Assembly: GCA_002792495.1 (NCBI GenBank) | Contig: PFOK01000034.1 | Span: 1-5,365, forward strand | Reading direction: 5' to 3' | From: Candidatus Peregrinibacteria bacterium CG_4_10_14_0_2_um_filter_43_11 | GTDB taxonomy: Bacteria > Patescibacteriota > Gracilibacteria > UM-FILTER-43-11 | DNA: 5,365 bases | Part shown: positions 1 through 4,535 of the stretch, piece after piece | How the letters are laid out: every line of letters starts with the position of its first letter | Position numbering within the stretch: the stretch's first letter is position 1 | The notes under the pieces: model-generated | Told to the model about the DNA's origin: nothing | The model's database searches: none | What the model saw: the letters and a program-made list of their open reading frames with translations, nothing else | Translations under genes and position numbers: made by a program

Positions 1-44
1 CTTTTACCGTTTAGGGTACATTTAGATTTGGACAAGACTAAAAC

Positions 45-73
45 TTGCAATATTTTGATTTTATTGTTATAAT
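45..73 (+). promoter_or_regulatory. Sigma-70-type promoter of cassette 1
   Basis: TTGCAA at 45-50 and a perfect TATAAT at 68-73 are separated by 17 bases, and TGT directly before the -10 gives an extended -10 (TGnTATAAT). Transcription would start near 80, leaving a leader of about 22 nt before the ATG at 103. The first 44 bases of the window hold no recognised feature; the 5' boundary of cassette 1 (expected GTTGTAC, the complement of its attC 5' box) is not seen and probably lies upstream. Confidence 0.65.
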
Positions 74-102
74 ATAAACATTAACAGCTAACTTTAACTT
101 AC

Positions 103-471
103 ATGCAACCAAAAACCCCTGGAGAAAATCCAAATTTAAAAGCGGATATACTTGACCAGTTGAAAAATTTTGTCCCTCCCGAACCATACGAATTAAAGGG
201 TTCATCACTTAACTTAGAAAAAACTGCAGAAAGGCTCGTAGCTGACGCTGAAAATCATGGAATTTCAGATCCAAAACTTGTTTTCACGCCAAACGGTGAA
301 CCACAATTTGCAGTTCTTTCTAAAAGTTACACACCTCCTTACGCCCCTACCCTTGGCGAGCAGGCTGCAGCAGCTAAAGCCAGCGGTATCGAATTAATGA
401 CAGTCGATGAGTACAGAAAACAAGCTGAAGACGTAGTCGGGAAGGACAAAATTTATGATCGAACCAAGTAA
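103..471 (+). CDS. Hypothetical protein, cassette 1
   Basis: I do not recognise this 122-aa protein. It is soluble and hydrophilic, with no signal peptide or membrane segment. The N-terminal third is proline-rich and low in order (PKTPGENPN, then VPPEPYEL at about 24-31). A probable helix follows (LNLEKTAERLVADAENHGI, about 36-54), then a short beta-like part (KLVFTPNGEPQFAVLSKSY, about 58-76). The C-terminal 45 residues contain an alanine-rich helix and the phrase GIELMTVDEYRKQ, which resembles the short EL(M)T-x-E-x-YR ends seen in several small uncharacterised proteins. It sits behind a strong promoter and 40 bp before an attC, as expected of a single-gene cassette. The ATG at 103 is chosen because it is the first in frame after the promoter; no Shine-Dalgarno sequence precedes it. 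The gene is probably real, the function unknown. Confidence 0.75.
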   Translation: MQPKTPGENPNLKADILDQLKNFVPPEPYELKGSSLNLEKTAERLVADAENHGISDPKLVFTPNGEPQFAVLSKSYTPPYAPTLGEQAAAAKASGIELMTVDEYRKQAEDVVGKDKIYDRTK

Positions 472-511
472 GAATGGCCGCAATTCATACACGCTCACTT
501 CGTTCGCTGGC

Positions 512-631
512 GTACAACACGCACTTTGCGGTTTCGCTCCTTACAGTCGCTACACCCATATTTTGGCCTGTTGAAGCACTTCGTGCTAAATTATAACAGG
601 CCAAAACATCGCAAAGTGCAGGACGTTAAAC
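512..631 (+). other. attC recombination site 1 (end of cassette 1)
   Basis: The 5' core box is GTACAAC (512-518) and the 3' core box is GTTAAAC (625-631), which fits GTTRRRY; crossover would fall between 625 and 626. The inner arms, gcactttgcg (521-530) and cgcaaagtgc (610-619), are perfectly complementary over 10 bp. Between them lies a 27-nt one-sided spacer (gtttcgctcc...caccc), then a terminal hairpin: a 12-bp stem (561-572 with 595-606) topped by a 5-bp stem with a TTC loop (575-579/583-587) and an AT-rich bulge (588-594). Upstream, 472-511 is non-coding and contains the GC-rich word cttcgttcgctgg. The site is about 120 bp, at the long end for attC. Confidence 0.87.
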
Positions 632-635
632 GAAA

Positions 636-681
636 TTTGAAAAAACAAACATTTTAATATATAGAAATTTTAGCAATTTTA
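636..681 (+). repeat. Left terminal inverted repeat of cassette 2
   Basis: These 46 bases match the reverse complement of 1538-1583 at 39 positions: 16 consecutive (636-651), 4 of 11, then 19 consecutive (663-681). The arm begins 4 nt after the 3' core box of attC1 and ends on the A of the start codon of the phosphotransferase gene. It also covers the place where a promoter would be expected; a weak pair TTGAAA (637-642) and TATAGA (660-665) with 17-nt spacing is the best candidate, at low confidence. Confidence 0.85.
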
Positions 682-1559
682 TGAAAGCGGAATTCTTTTT
701 GAACCAAATACGGCAGGAGTTTCCACACTTGAAGTGGAGCAAACACGTCGATAGCACAAACGGCTGGGATCACTATGTGTTTATCCTTGATGATAAAGTC
801 GTTTTTCGTATCCCTAAAGATAAAGAGTATGAGGACAGGCTAAATGGTGAAATACAATTGCTCTCTTATCTGGGAAAAAAAGTACGAGTAAATATTCCAG
901 TCTATAAGTATGTTTCAAAGAAAAAATCACTTGCTGGATACCCTATTGTGACTGGCCGAGTGCTCAAGCCTTCAATTTTTATGCGCCTTACCGCCTCGGA
1001 AAAAGAAAAGATTGCGAAACAAATTTCTAGTTTTCTTTCAACGCTTCATACAACCCCAAAATCAGTCATCAAAAAATACGATGTTGAGCACATTAACCAA
1101 GAAAAAGAATATAAAGATTTAGTTCGCAAAACAAAGAAATTTCTTTTTCCTCGGCTCCGTAAAGATGAGATTGAACAAATAAACGAATACTTTAAACAAC
1201 TAAAAGCCGCACTCGGCCACAAGTATTCAAATGCCCTTACACATAACGATTTTTCATATGAGCACATACTATGGGATTCTACTAAAAAGAAAATAGGTGT
1301 CATAGACTTCAGTGATCGGGCATTTGCAGATCCAGCAAGTGATTTTTTTAGTTTGTGCGAATACGGACAAAAATTCCTCGAACGAGTTTATGCCTTATAC
1401 ACTGGAAAAAAAGACAAGCATTTCTTAGAGCGATCGCAATTGTATTTCAAAAGAATTCCGCTTTCTTTGATGATACACGGACTCACAGACAAAAACTGTA
1501 CTTTTGAAGAGGGATACGTAATGTTCAAAAAACGATTTAAAATTGCTAAAATTTCTTAA
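681..1559 (+). CDS. APH(2'')-like phosphotransferase
   Basis: A 292-aa member of the aminoglycoside phosphotransferase / small-molecule kinase family (PF01636 type), which transfers phosphate from ATP or GTP to a hydroxyl of an antibiotic or other small molecule in the cytoplasm. The N-lobe reads GWDHYVFILDDKVVFRIPK (about 28-46) and EIQLLSYL (57-64), close in layout to the APH(2'') group. The catalytic loop is THNDFSYEHIL (187-197) with H188 and catalytic D190; the metal-binding motif is VIDFSD (207-212), followed by DPASDF (217-222). Full length for the family (about 300 aa), so it looks intact. The start at 681 leaves a complete N-lobe; there is no Shine-Dalgarno sequence. It is the only gene of its cassette, and both gene ends lie in a long inverted repeat. 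Resistance is plausible but substrate cannot be read from sequence; a housekeeping kinase such as a homoserine or fructosamine kinase relative is less likely. Confidence 0.85.
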   Translation: MKAEFFLNQIRQEFPHLKWSKHVDSTNGWDHYVFILDDKVVFRIPKDKEYEDRLNGEIQLLSYLGKKVRVNIPVYKYVSKKKSLAGYPIVTGRVLKPSIFMRLTASEKEKIAKQISSFLSTLHTTPKSVIKKYDVEHINQEKEYKDLVRKTKKFLFPRLRKDEIEQINEYFKQLKAALGHKYSNALTHNDFSYEHILWDSTKKKIGVIDFSDRAFADPASDFFSLCEYGQKFLERVYALYTGKKDKHFLERSQLYFKRIPLSLMIHGLTDKNCTFEEGYVMFKKRFKIAKIS

Positions 1560-1583
1560 AAATATTGTGTTTGTTTTTTCAAA
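1538..1583 (+). repeat. Right terminal inverted repeat of cassette 2
   Basis: Partner of 636-681 (39 of 46 complementary positions). It covers the last six sense codons and the stop of the phosphotransferase gene and 24 bases beyond, so the C-terminal residues KIAKIS are encoded by repeat sequence. The 54 bases between this arm and the attC2 5' box (1584-1637) are a GC-rich, non-coding insert with words such as gctgcgctctcc and ttcggtcgtc. Confidence 0.85.
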
Positions 1584-1637
1584 ATCACTCCTTTCAGTCG
1601 CGCCCCGCTGCGCTCTCCTCCCTTCGGTCGTCAGGTC

Positions 1638-1754
1638 GTTTAACAGCGAGTATACGGTTCGCTCCTGCCGTCGCTCACCCATATTCACTGGCGGTAACGC
1701 CTTTCAGGCGATATTATACCGCCAGTGAACATCGTATACTCGCGAACGTTGTAC
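1638..1754 (+). other. attC recombination site 2 (end of cassette 2)
   Basis: The 5' box GTTTAAC (1638-1644) fits RYYYAAC exactly and is the perfect reverse complement of this cassette's own first bases, GTTAAAC at 625-631. The 3' box is GTTGTAC (1748-1754), a one-mismatch fit to GTTRRRY. Inner arms gcgagtatacg (1646-1656) and cgtatactcgc (1733-1743) pair over 11 bp. The central spacer (gttcgctcctgccgtcgctcaccc) is one-sided, and the terminal hairpin has a 13-bp stem (1684-1696/1717-1729), a 5-bp TTC-loop stem (1698-1702/1706-1710) and an atatta bulge (1711-1716). Confidence 0.92.
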
Positions 1755-1774
1755 TCCATAGCGTAAACAAAAGA

Positions 1775-1793
1775 GAACAAATATTTTGGCAGC
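1775..1793 (+). repeat. Left inverted repeat of cassette 3
   Basis: The sequence gaacaaatattttggcagc matches the reverse complement of 2098-2116 at 18 of 19 positions. Further out, 1748-1771 (starting at the 3' core box) matches the reverse complement of 2132-2155 at 17 of 24 positions without gaps, including GTAC of the core box and aaacaaa. No convincing promoter is visible in 1755-1855; TTGTAT (1800-1805) and TAAGAT (1822-1827) are a poor pair. Confidence 0.8.
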
Positions 1794-1855
1794 AAGGCAT
1801 TGTATATATCTGCCGTTCTGCTAAGATAGTGTCTTAATTCTTAACAAAACTTATC

Positions 1856-2095
1856 ATGGGCATAGGTGGTCCAGGCGAAGGTTGGGGTATCACCCCAGAA
1901 AGGCCAAGGCAAAGTCCAGAATCAATTCGGCTAGAGATAAGAAGCAAGCAAGCACGCAGAGAAAAAGCTGAGCCTATCAACAAAATACATGCCATACTTT
2001 CCCAAAAAAGTGCCGATCTGTTAACAGCAGAAGAACGGCAGATATTAGAGATCGTAGAAAAAGCTAGAGCTCAAATGCATCATTGTAATAGATAA
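1856..2095 (+). CDS. Small hypothetical protein, cassette 3
   Basis: I do not recognise this 79-aa protein. The first 20 residues are rich in Gly and Pro (MGIGGPGEGWGITPERP) and probably disordered. The rest is charged and likely helical, with many Lys, Arg, Glu and Gln residues, and carries an LTAEERQILEIVEKARAQM segment (about 56-74) that could form an amphipathic helix. No signal peptide, membrane segment or metal motif is present apart from a lone HHC near the C-terminus. Support for its being real is positional: it is the only sizeable reading frame of a 515-bp cassette, it lies between the two inverted-repeat arms, and a clear intrinsic terminator follows 18 bp after its stop. There is no Shine-Dalgarno sequence. 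A small DNA-binding, antitoxin or adaptor protein would fit the size, but this is a guess. Confidence 0.6.
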   Translation: MGIGGPGEGWGITPERPRQSPESIRLEIRSKQARREKAEPINKIHAILSQKSADLLTAEERQILEIVEKARAQMHHCNR

Positions 2096-2097
2096 AA

Positions 2098-2116
2098 GCT
2101 GCCAAAATATCTGTTC
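2098..2116 (+). repeat. Right inverted repeat of cassette 3
   Basis: Partner of 1775-1793 (18 of 19). It begins 2 bases after the stop codon of the 79-aa gene and overlaps the first bases of the terminator stem. The terminator hairpin thus sits as a side arm between this repeat and the outer repeat at 2132-2155. Confidence 0.8.
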
Positions 2117-2138
2117 GCCCTATCGGGCGAATTTGTTT
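2114..2138 (+). terminator. Intrinsic terminator after the cassette 3 gene
   Basis: The stem ttcgccc (2114-2120) pairs perfectly with gggcgaa (2125-2131) around a TATC loop, and is followed by tttgttt (2132-2138). It would end the cassette 3 transcript 18 bp after the stop codon and insulate cassette 4 from it. It is the only classical terminator I can find in the array. Confidence 0.75.
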
Positions 2139-2148
2139 GCGCAACAGC

Positions 2149-2269
2149 GTACAGAGACTAGGCGGTTCATTCGCTTCACTTTGTTTCACTCATTCACCCA
2201 AGTTGGACTGGTGTACGCTTTCAGCGTATTTTACACCTGTCCAACTTCGCCTAGTCTCGGCCGTTATAT
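2149..2269 (+). other. attC recombination site 3 (end of cassette 3)
   Basis: The 3' box is GTTATAT (2263-2269). Inner arms gagactaggcg (2154-2164) and cgcctagtctc (2248-2258) pair over 11 bp. The 5' box is degenerate: GTACAGA (2149-2155) holds the position expected for GTACAAC, the complement of this cassette's first bases, whereas GCGCAAC (2139-2145) keeps the AAC but sits further out. The terminal hairpin has a 9-bp plus 6-bp stem (2200-2215/2232-2247, one T-T mismatch) and a TTC-loop stem (2215-2219/2223-2227). The one-sided spacer contains tcgcttcac and ends in caccc, as in the other sites. Confidence 0.85.
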
Positions 2270-2289
2270 GAAATACATGTTTTCCTTTT

Positions 2290-2303
2290 GGGGCTATCGC
2301 CCC
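2290..2303 (+). other. Small GC hairpin near the start of cassette 4
   Basis: ggggc (2290-2294) and gcccc (2299-2303) pair around a TATC loop. No T-run follows on the forward strand, so it is not a good terminator. Together with the AT-rich stretch to 2390 it makes up the first part of the roughly 295-bp non-coding lead of cassette 4, in which I find no gene on either strand. Part of this lead (2270-2282 and 2316-2328) is complementary to the right end of the cassette. Confidence 0.45.
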
Positions 2304-2390
2304 AGCTCTTAAAAAGAATCCGATTTTGTTTTTCTTTTTTATAGAGGGGAAATATGGTATTTTCTCCGCTTCGCTCCGAAAACAATTTAT

Positions 2391-2418
2391 TTGACAATAA
2401 GTGATAAGCATGTAAAAT
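2391..2418 (+). promoter_or_regulatory. Strong promoter of cassette 4
   Basis: A perfect -35 TTGACA (2391-2396) is followed 16 bases later by TAAAAT (2413-2418). Transcription would begin near 2425, giving a leader of about 140 nt before the ATG at 2565. The leader is unusually long for this window and is structured (see the next entries). Confidence 0.7.
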
Positions 2419-2436
2419 ATACCTGTAACTCGAATT

Positions 2437-2493
2437 ATGGATACATCATATTCAAAAAACTTTGTAGTGATTATTGCCTCACAAAAACTGTGA
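2437..2493 (+). CDS. Possible 18-codon leader peptide
   Basis: An ATG about 12 nt after the predicted transcription start opens a frame of 18 codons (MDTSYSKNFVVIIASQKL) ending in TGA at 2491-2493. The stop lies inside the 3' arm of a hairpin that can pair with two alternative partners, the layout seen in leader-peptide attenuators. There is no Shine-Dalgarno sequence, as for all genes here. The frame is short enough to be chance; its placement is the only support. Confidence 0.35.
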   Translation: MDTSYSKNFVVIIASQKL

Positions 2494-2535
2494 GGAGCTA
2501 ATTAATATACAAAGTTATAACCAAGTCTCCTCACA
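2458..2535 (+). promoter_or_regulatory. Structured mRNA leader with alternative hairpins
   Basis: An outer 9-bp stem, aactttgta (2458-2466) with tacaaagtt (2508-2516), encloses a 7-bp hairpin, cctcaca (2477-2483) with tgtgagg (2489-2495), loop aaaac. The same 3' arm extended, tgtgaggag (2489-2497), pairs over 9 bp with ctcctcaca (2527-2535). The two pairings exclude each other. The last arm lies 30 nt before the start codon and is followed by ggggg and ttttt, so a switch affecting termination or translation of the downstream gene is possible. It matches no riboswitch class I recognise. Confidence 0.5.
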
Positions 2536-2564
2536 ACGGGGGCTATTTTTAAATTACCCAAGAT

Positions 2565-3308
2565 ATGGAAAATTCAGAATTTTATAGAGGTCATGGATCT
2601 TATTCCGCCAAGTGTGTGCTTAAGTCAGGGGTCGTTATCCCACCTACTTTATCAAATCCTCCGCTCACAGGAGAGCTATATGCTACAGCACGACTAAATA
2701 CTATCGATGATGGTCTTGTATATTTTACAAAAAACCAAGCATTTGCATGTTTGTATGCTCTCAAAGAAGCTGGGGTTGATAAATCAAAAGTTGAAGCACT
2801 TTTGATACAATTATTCCCGGGAAATACTGTTGAAATTGAGAACTTGCGAAGATTTTTTGCAGAACGTACCTTTCACGCTCCATTAAATCATGGCGATATT
2901 TCTAAGAAAATTAGGTCAATAAGAGCTCAGATCAGGCGACTTGATACCTCGGTAGATGGGAAAGAGGGTTTAAAAAACCACACACTTCAGCAGAAATTAA
3001 CAATATTGGAGGGTATACCGGATAAACTGGATAGGCTATCCGCTACTCAATTAGCAGAGATAAAAGATCAATATCCGGTATTGATGTGCTTTCGAGGTAT
3101 TGTTCCCAGACTGCAACCATTACCGCCATATATTATAGACCCGTCCTTGAGAAGTGATTTGGAATGGAGTCATGATGAGCCTGTTCCTGTTGATAAAGTA
3201 ACAGATATATATGTCCCGAGAGAAAAGGTGGATGACATAAATCAGGTACTTGTTGAAACAAGACGGTCGTTCATTAGAGTTCATACAATGATGTTAGACT
3301 TCAAATGA
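2565..3308 (+). CDS. Unknown protein, ADP-ribosyltransferase-like motifs
   Basis: A 247-aa soluble protein that I cannot assign to a named family. Three segments resemble the ADP-ribosyltransferase fold: an N-terminal FYRGHGS (6-12) in place of the usual YHGT strand, VYFTKNQAFACLYAL (52-66) like the FTxxxxxAxxYA strand-helix, and near the end DEPVPVDKVTDIYVP (204-218), where the fold usually has its acidic residue before a (V/I)P-x-x-x-I turn. Between them lies a charged, helical insert (about 90-170, rich in Lys, Arg and Leu), which is unusual for small members. No signal peptide or membrane segment. If the fold is right, it could modify a cellular target, an antibiotic or a nucleic acid; toxin activity is possible, and no obvious antitoxin is next to it. 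The start gives the motif-bearing N-terminus directly; an in-frame stop lies at 2550. First gene of a two-gene cassette. Fold assignment is inference. Confidence 0.7.
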   Translation: MENSEFYRGHGSYSAKCVLKSGVVIPPTLSNPPLTGELYATARLNTIDDGLVYFTKNQAFACLYALKEAGVDKSKVEALLIQLFPGNTVEIENLRRFFAERTFHAPLNHGDISKKIRSIRAQIRRLDTSVDGKEGLKNHTLQQKLTILEGIPDKLDRLSATQLAEIKDQYPVLMCFRGIVPRLQPLPPYIIDPSLRSDLEWSHDEPVPVDKVTDIYVPREKVDDINQVLVETRRSFIRVHTMMLDFK

Positions 3309-3351
3309 ACCAATAGATTATACTTACGCTATGCGCTAACAAAAAATACTT

Positions 3352-3816
3352 ATGAACAACCCCGAAGAAAAATTGAAGAAGTTTCTTCAAACTAAGAATA
3401 TTCAAGGCCAACATTTGAGCTTCAATCAATCGTGTCATTCGGTCGAAGAAGCCGCACGTGCTGCCAATGCTAGTCCTAAAGATTTTGTGAAGAATATTTG
3501 CATGATAGATAATAACGGCAACTTAATTGTAGCAATCGTTAAAGGTGAAGATAGGGCTAGCACCTCTCGTGTAGAGAAAGCCTTGAATATTGAGCGACCA
3601 CGAACAGCAATGCCAGAAGAAATCCTCGAAAAAACAGGTTATCCATGCGGAGGAACTCCTTCATTTGGTTATCAAGCAAAGTTTCTCATTGATCCAAGAG
3701 TCATGGAAATGGACACAGTTTATACTGGTGGCGGTTCTCAAAATTCGTTGATAAAAATATCGACAAAAAAGTTACAGGAAGCAAATGATGGAGAAGTCGT
3801 TCGAATCAGAAAATAA
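3352..3816 (+). CDS. YbaK/EbsC-family aminoacyl-tRNA deacylase
   Basis: A 154-aa stand-alone editing domain (PF04073, YbaK/ProX/EbsC type). Such proteins hydrolyse mischarged tRNAs, typically Cys- or Ala-tRNA(Pro), in the cytoplasm. The sequence shows SVEEAARAA (30-38), the DFVKNI segment with the likely catalytic lysine K47, a central LIVAIVKGEDRAS strand (58-70), the glycine loop GYPCGGTPSFG (96-106), and the C-terminal FLIDPRVMEMDTVYTGGGS (111-129) followed by LIKIS. Length and motif order match the family, so it should be functional; which tRNA it edits is not readable. It starts 43 bp after the previous gene with no promoter or attC that I can see between them, so the two probably share the 2391-2418 promoter. 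The gap (3309-3351) is AT-rich with cgctatgcgctaac but no palindrome. There is no Shine-Dalgarno sequence. Confidence 0.9.
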   Translation: MNNPEEKLKKFLQTKNIQGQHLSFNQSCHSVEEAARAANASPKDFVKNICMIDNNGNLIVAIVKGEDRASTSRVEKALNIERPRTAMPEEILEKTGYPCGGTPSFGYQAKFLIDPRVMEMDTVYTGGGSQNSLIKISTKKLQEANDGEVVRIRK

Positions 3817-3819
3817 GGT

Positions 3820-3869
3820 GTTTTTGCTCGGGGCAATTCACCCCCGCCCCTCTTGCCCCTCGCAAAAAC
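3820..3869 (+). other. Long hairpin after the YbaK-like gene
   Basis: gtttttgctcggggcaa (3820-3836) pairs with ttgcccctcgcaaaaac (3853-3869) at 15 of 17 positions, with a C-rich loop between. No T-run follows on the forward strand, so I do not call it a terminator. The rest of the non-coding end of cassette 4 (3870-4010) contains caaaaacggaatc (3863-3875) and aaaaatgtacttc (3926-3938), each complementary at 11 of 13 positions to the left end of the cassette, and a GC-rich run of gctncgctc-type words (3940-4000) with no gene. Confidence 0.6.
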
Positions 3870-4010
3870 GGAATCAATTCGCCCCTTATAAATAAGTGAA
3901 AAGCGGTCGCGACATCGGGAATAGTAAAAATGTACTTCGTCGGTCGCTACGCTCCATCCGACCACGCTGCGCTCTCGCTTCACTGCGTTACGCTCGGGTC
4001 GGCTAACACA

Positions 4011-4161
4011 ACATAACAGGTTCGGGGCTCAGCGCGCCCCTCACCCAAATTGCTCGTTCGCTTAGGCGGTTTGCTCCACAAACCTTCGCCCATGTTGCGC
4101 GGGTGTACCGCTTCGCGATATTATACACCCGCGCAACATCGCATACGCAGGAACGTTGTTC
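4011..4161 (+). other. attC recombination site 4, probably chimeric
   Basis: The 3' box is GTTGTTC (4155-4161). The 5' box ACATAAC (4011-4017) matches the complement of this cassette's first bases (GTTATAT) at 6 of 7. The terminal hairpin is the longest here: a perfect 16-bp stem (4092-4107/4124-4139) with a cgc-TTC-gcg tip and an atatta bulge. The inner right arm cgcatacgc (4140-4148) pairs only 7 of 9 with gcttaggcg (4060-4068), which is 42 nt away from the 5' box instead of 1-2 nt. The intervening bases (aggttcggggc...tcacccaaat) look like a second attC left half without a partner. Confidence 0.75.
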
Positions 4162-4188
4162 TGAGAAGTTAACGGGACACTAGTGCAA

Positions 4189-4199
4189 TCAGGAGGACA
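4189..4199 (+). repeat. Left inverted repeat of cassette 5
   Basis: tcaggaggaca is perfectly complementary to tgtcctcctga at 4519-4529, 5 bp after the DUF202 stop codon. Flanking bases add a few more matches with a one-base gap (agtg on the outside, ac on the inside). At 11 bp it is weaker than the arms of cassettes 2, 3 and 6, but it sits in the same position relative to gene and attC. The aggagg inside is 50 bp before the ATG and so is not a ribosome binding site. Confidence 0.55.
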
Positions 4200-4207
4200 A
4201 ACTTGAC

Positions 4208-4236
4208 TTGCAAATATTTATAAACAAGAATAATAA
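4208..4236 (+). promoter_or_regulatory. Probable promoter of cassette 5
   Basis: TTGCAA (4208-4213) and TAATAA (4231-4236) are 17 bases apart; the -35 is the same hexamer, at the same spacing, as in the cassette 1 promoter. An overlapping TTGACT (4203-4208) has no good -10 at the right distance. Transcription would begin near 4243, only about 5 nt before the ATG, so the mRNA may be nearly leaderless. Confidence 0.45.
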
Positions 4237-4247
4237 ACAATAACATT

Positions 4248-4514
4248 ATGGAAAATCATCATTTCAAAAAAGCACTTACATCACACAAAATTCTTGCTCA
4301 AGAAAGAACCATTCTTGCCAATGAGCGCAATACCCTTGCGTACATAAGAACAGGATTTTCCTCATTTGCTCTTGGTATTGCAGTCATTAAATTATTTGAG
4401 AACGATGGTTTTTTGCTATATGGTGGATGGATAGCTGTTGTGATTGGAATATTGTTTATTATTCTTGGGCTAGTTTATTATCCAATACGGAAAAAGAAGA
4501 TCAAGTCATATTAG
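4248..4514 (+). CDS. DUF202 (YidH-like) small membrane protein
   Basis: An 88-aa protein of the DUF202 family (PF02656). The family signature is clear: LAQERTILANERNTLAYIRT at about 17-36, an amphipathic Ala/Glu/Arg segment lying before the first helix. Two membrane segments follow, roughly FSSFALGIAVIKLF (38-51) and WIAVVIGILFIILGLVYY (60-77), then a basic tail (RKKKIKSY) that should stay in the cytoplasm. Length is a little below typical members (about 100 aa) but no part seems missing. The biochemical role of the family is not established; it is a common inner-membrane component in bacteria. It is the only gene of a very compact 434-bp cassette, with its own promoter and a pair of 11-bp inverted repeats around it. 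There is no Shine-Dalgarno sequence. Confidence 0.9.
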   Translation: MENHHFKKALTSHKILAQERTILANERNTLAYIRTGFSSFALGIAVIKLFENDGFLLYGGWIAVVIGILFIILGLVYYPIRKKKIKSY

Positions 4515-4518
4515 CGTG

Positions 4519-4529
4519 TGTCCTCCTGA
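4519..4529 (+). repeat. Right inverted repeat of cassette 5
   Basis: Partner of 4189-4199 (11 of 11). Only 6 bases separate it from the inner left arm of attC5, far fewer than the 27 nt between the corresponding left copy and the cassette start. This fits a deletion that took the attC5 5' box with it. Confidence 0.55.
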
Positions 4530-4535
4530 CTCACT

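Noticed and set aside
561..606. Central hairpins of the attC sites as intrinsic terminators
   Set aside because: They have no T-run after the stem and lie inside a consistent attC framework with paired inner arms and core boxes.
1046..1303. Reverse-strand reading frame inside the phosphotransferase gene
   Set aside because: It is antisense to a clear APH-family protein, and its product is Ser/Cys/Phe-rich without any family motif.
626..1754. Cassette 2 as a classical transposon or MITE with terminal inverted repeats
   Set aside because: The arms are different in each cassette, no target duplication is visible, and the ends coincide with attC core boxes.
1425..1837. Reading frames across attC2 on both strands (1425-1688 reverse, 1543-1728 and 1565-1837 forward)
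   Set aside because: They read through the attC2 palindrome and its GC-rich upstream segment, overlap each other, and have no plausible protein content.
2190..2411. Reverse-strand reading frame across attC3 and the cassette 4 lead
   Set aside because: It covers the attC hairpin and the promoter region; the frame is open only by chance.
3309..3351. A degenerate attC between the ART-like and YbaK-like genes
   Set aside because: cgctatgcgctaac vaguely resembles a 5' box, but there are no paired arms and no 3' GTT box in the 43-bp gap.
3738..3983. Reverse-strand reading frame over the end of the YbaK-like gene and the hairpin after it
   Set aside because: It overlaps a well-supported gene antisense and otherwise covers non-coding repeat sequence.
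512..4161. CRISPR array or REP/BIME elements as the source of the palindromes
   Set aside because: The palindromes are 115-150 bp, differ in sequence, enclose genes as spacers and share only structure and core boxes.
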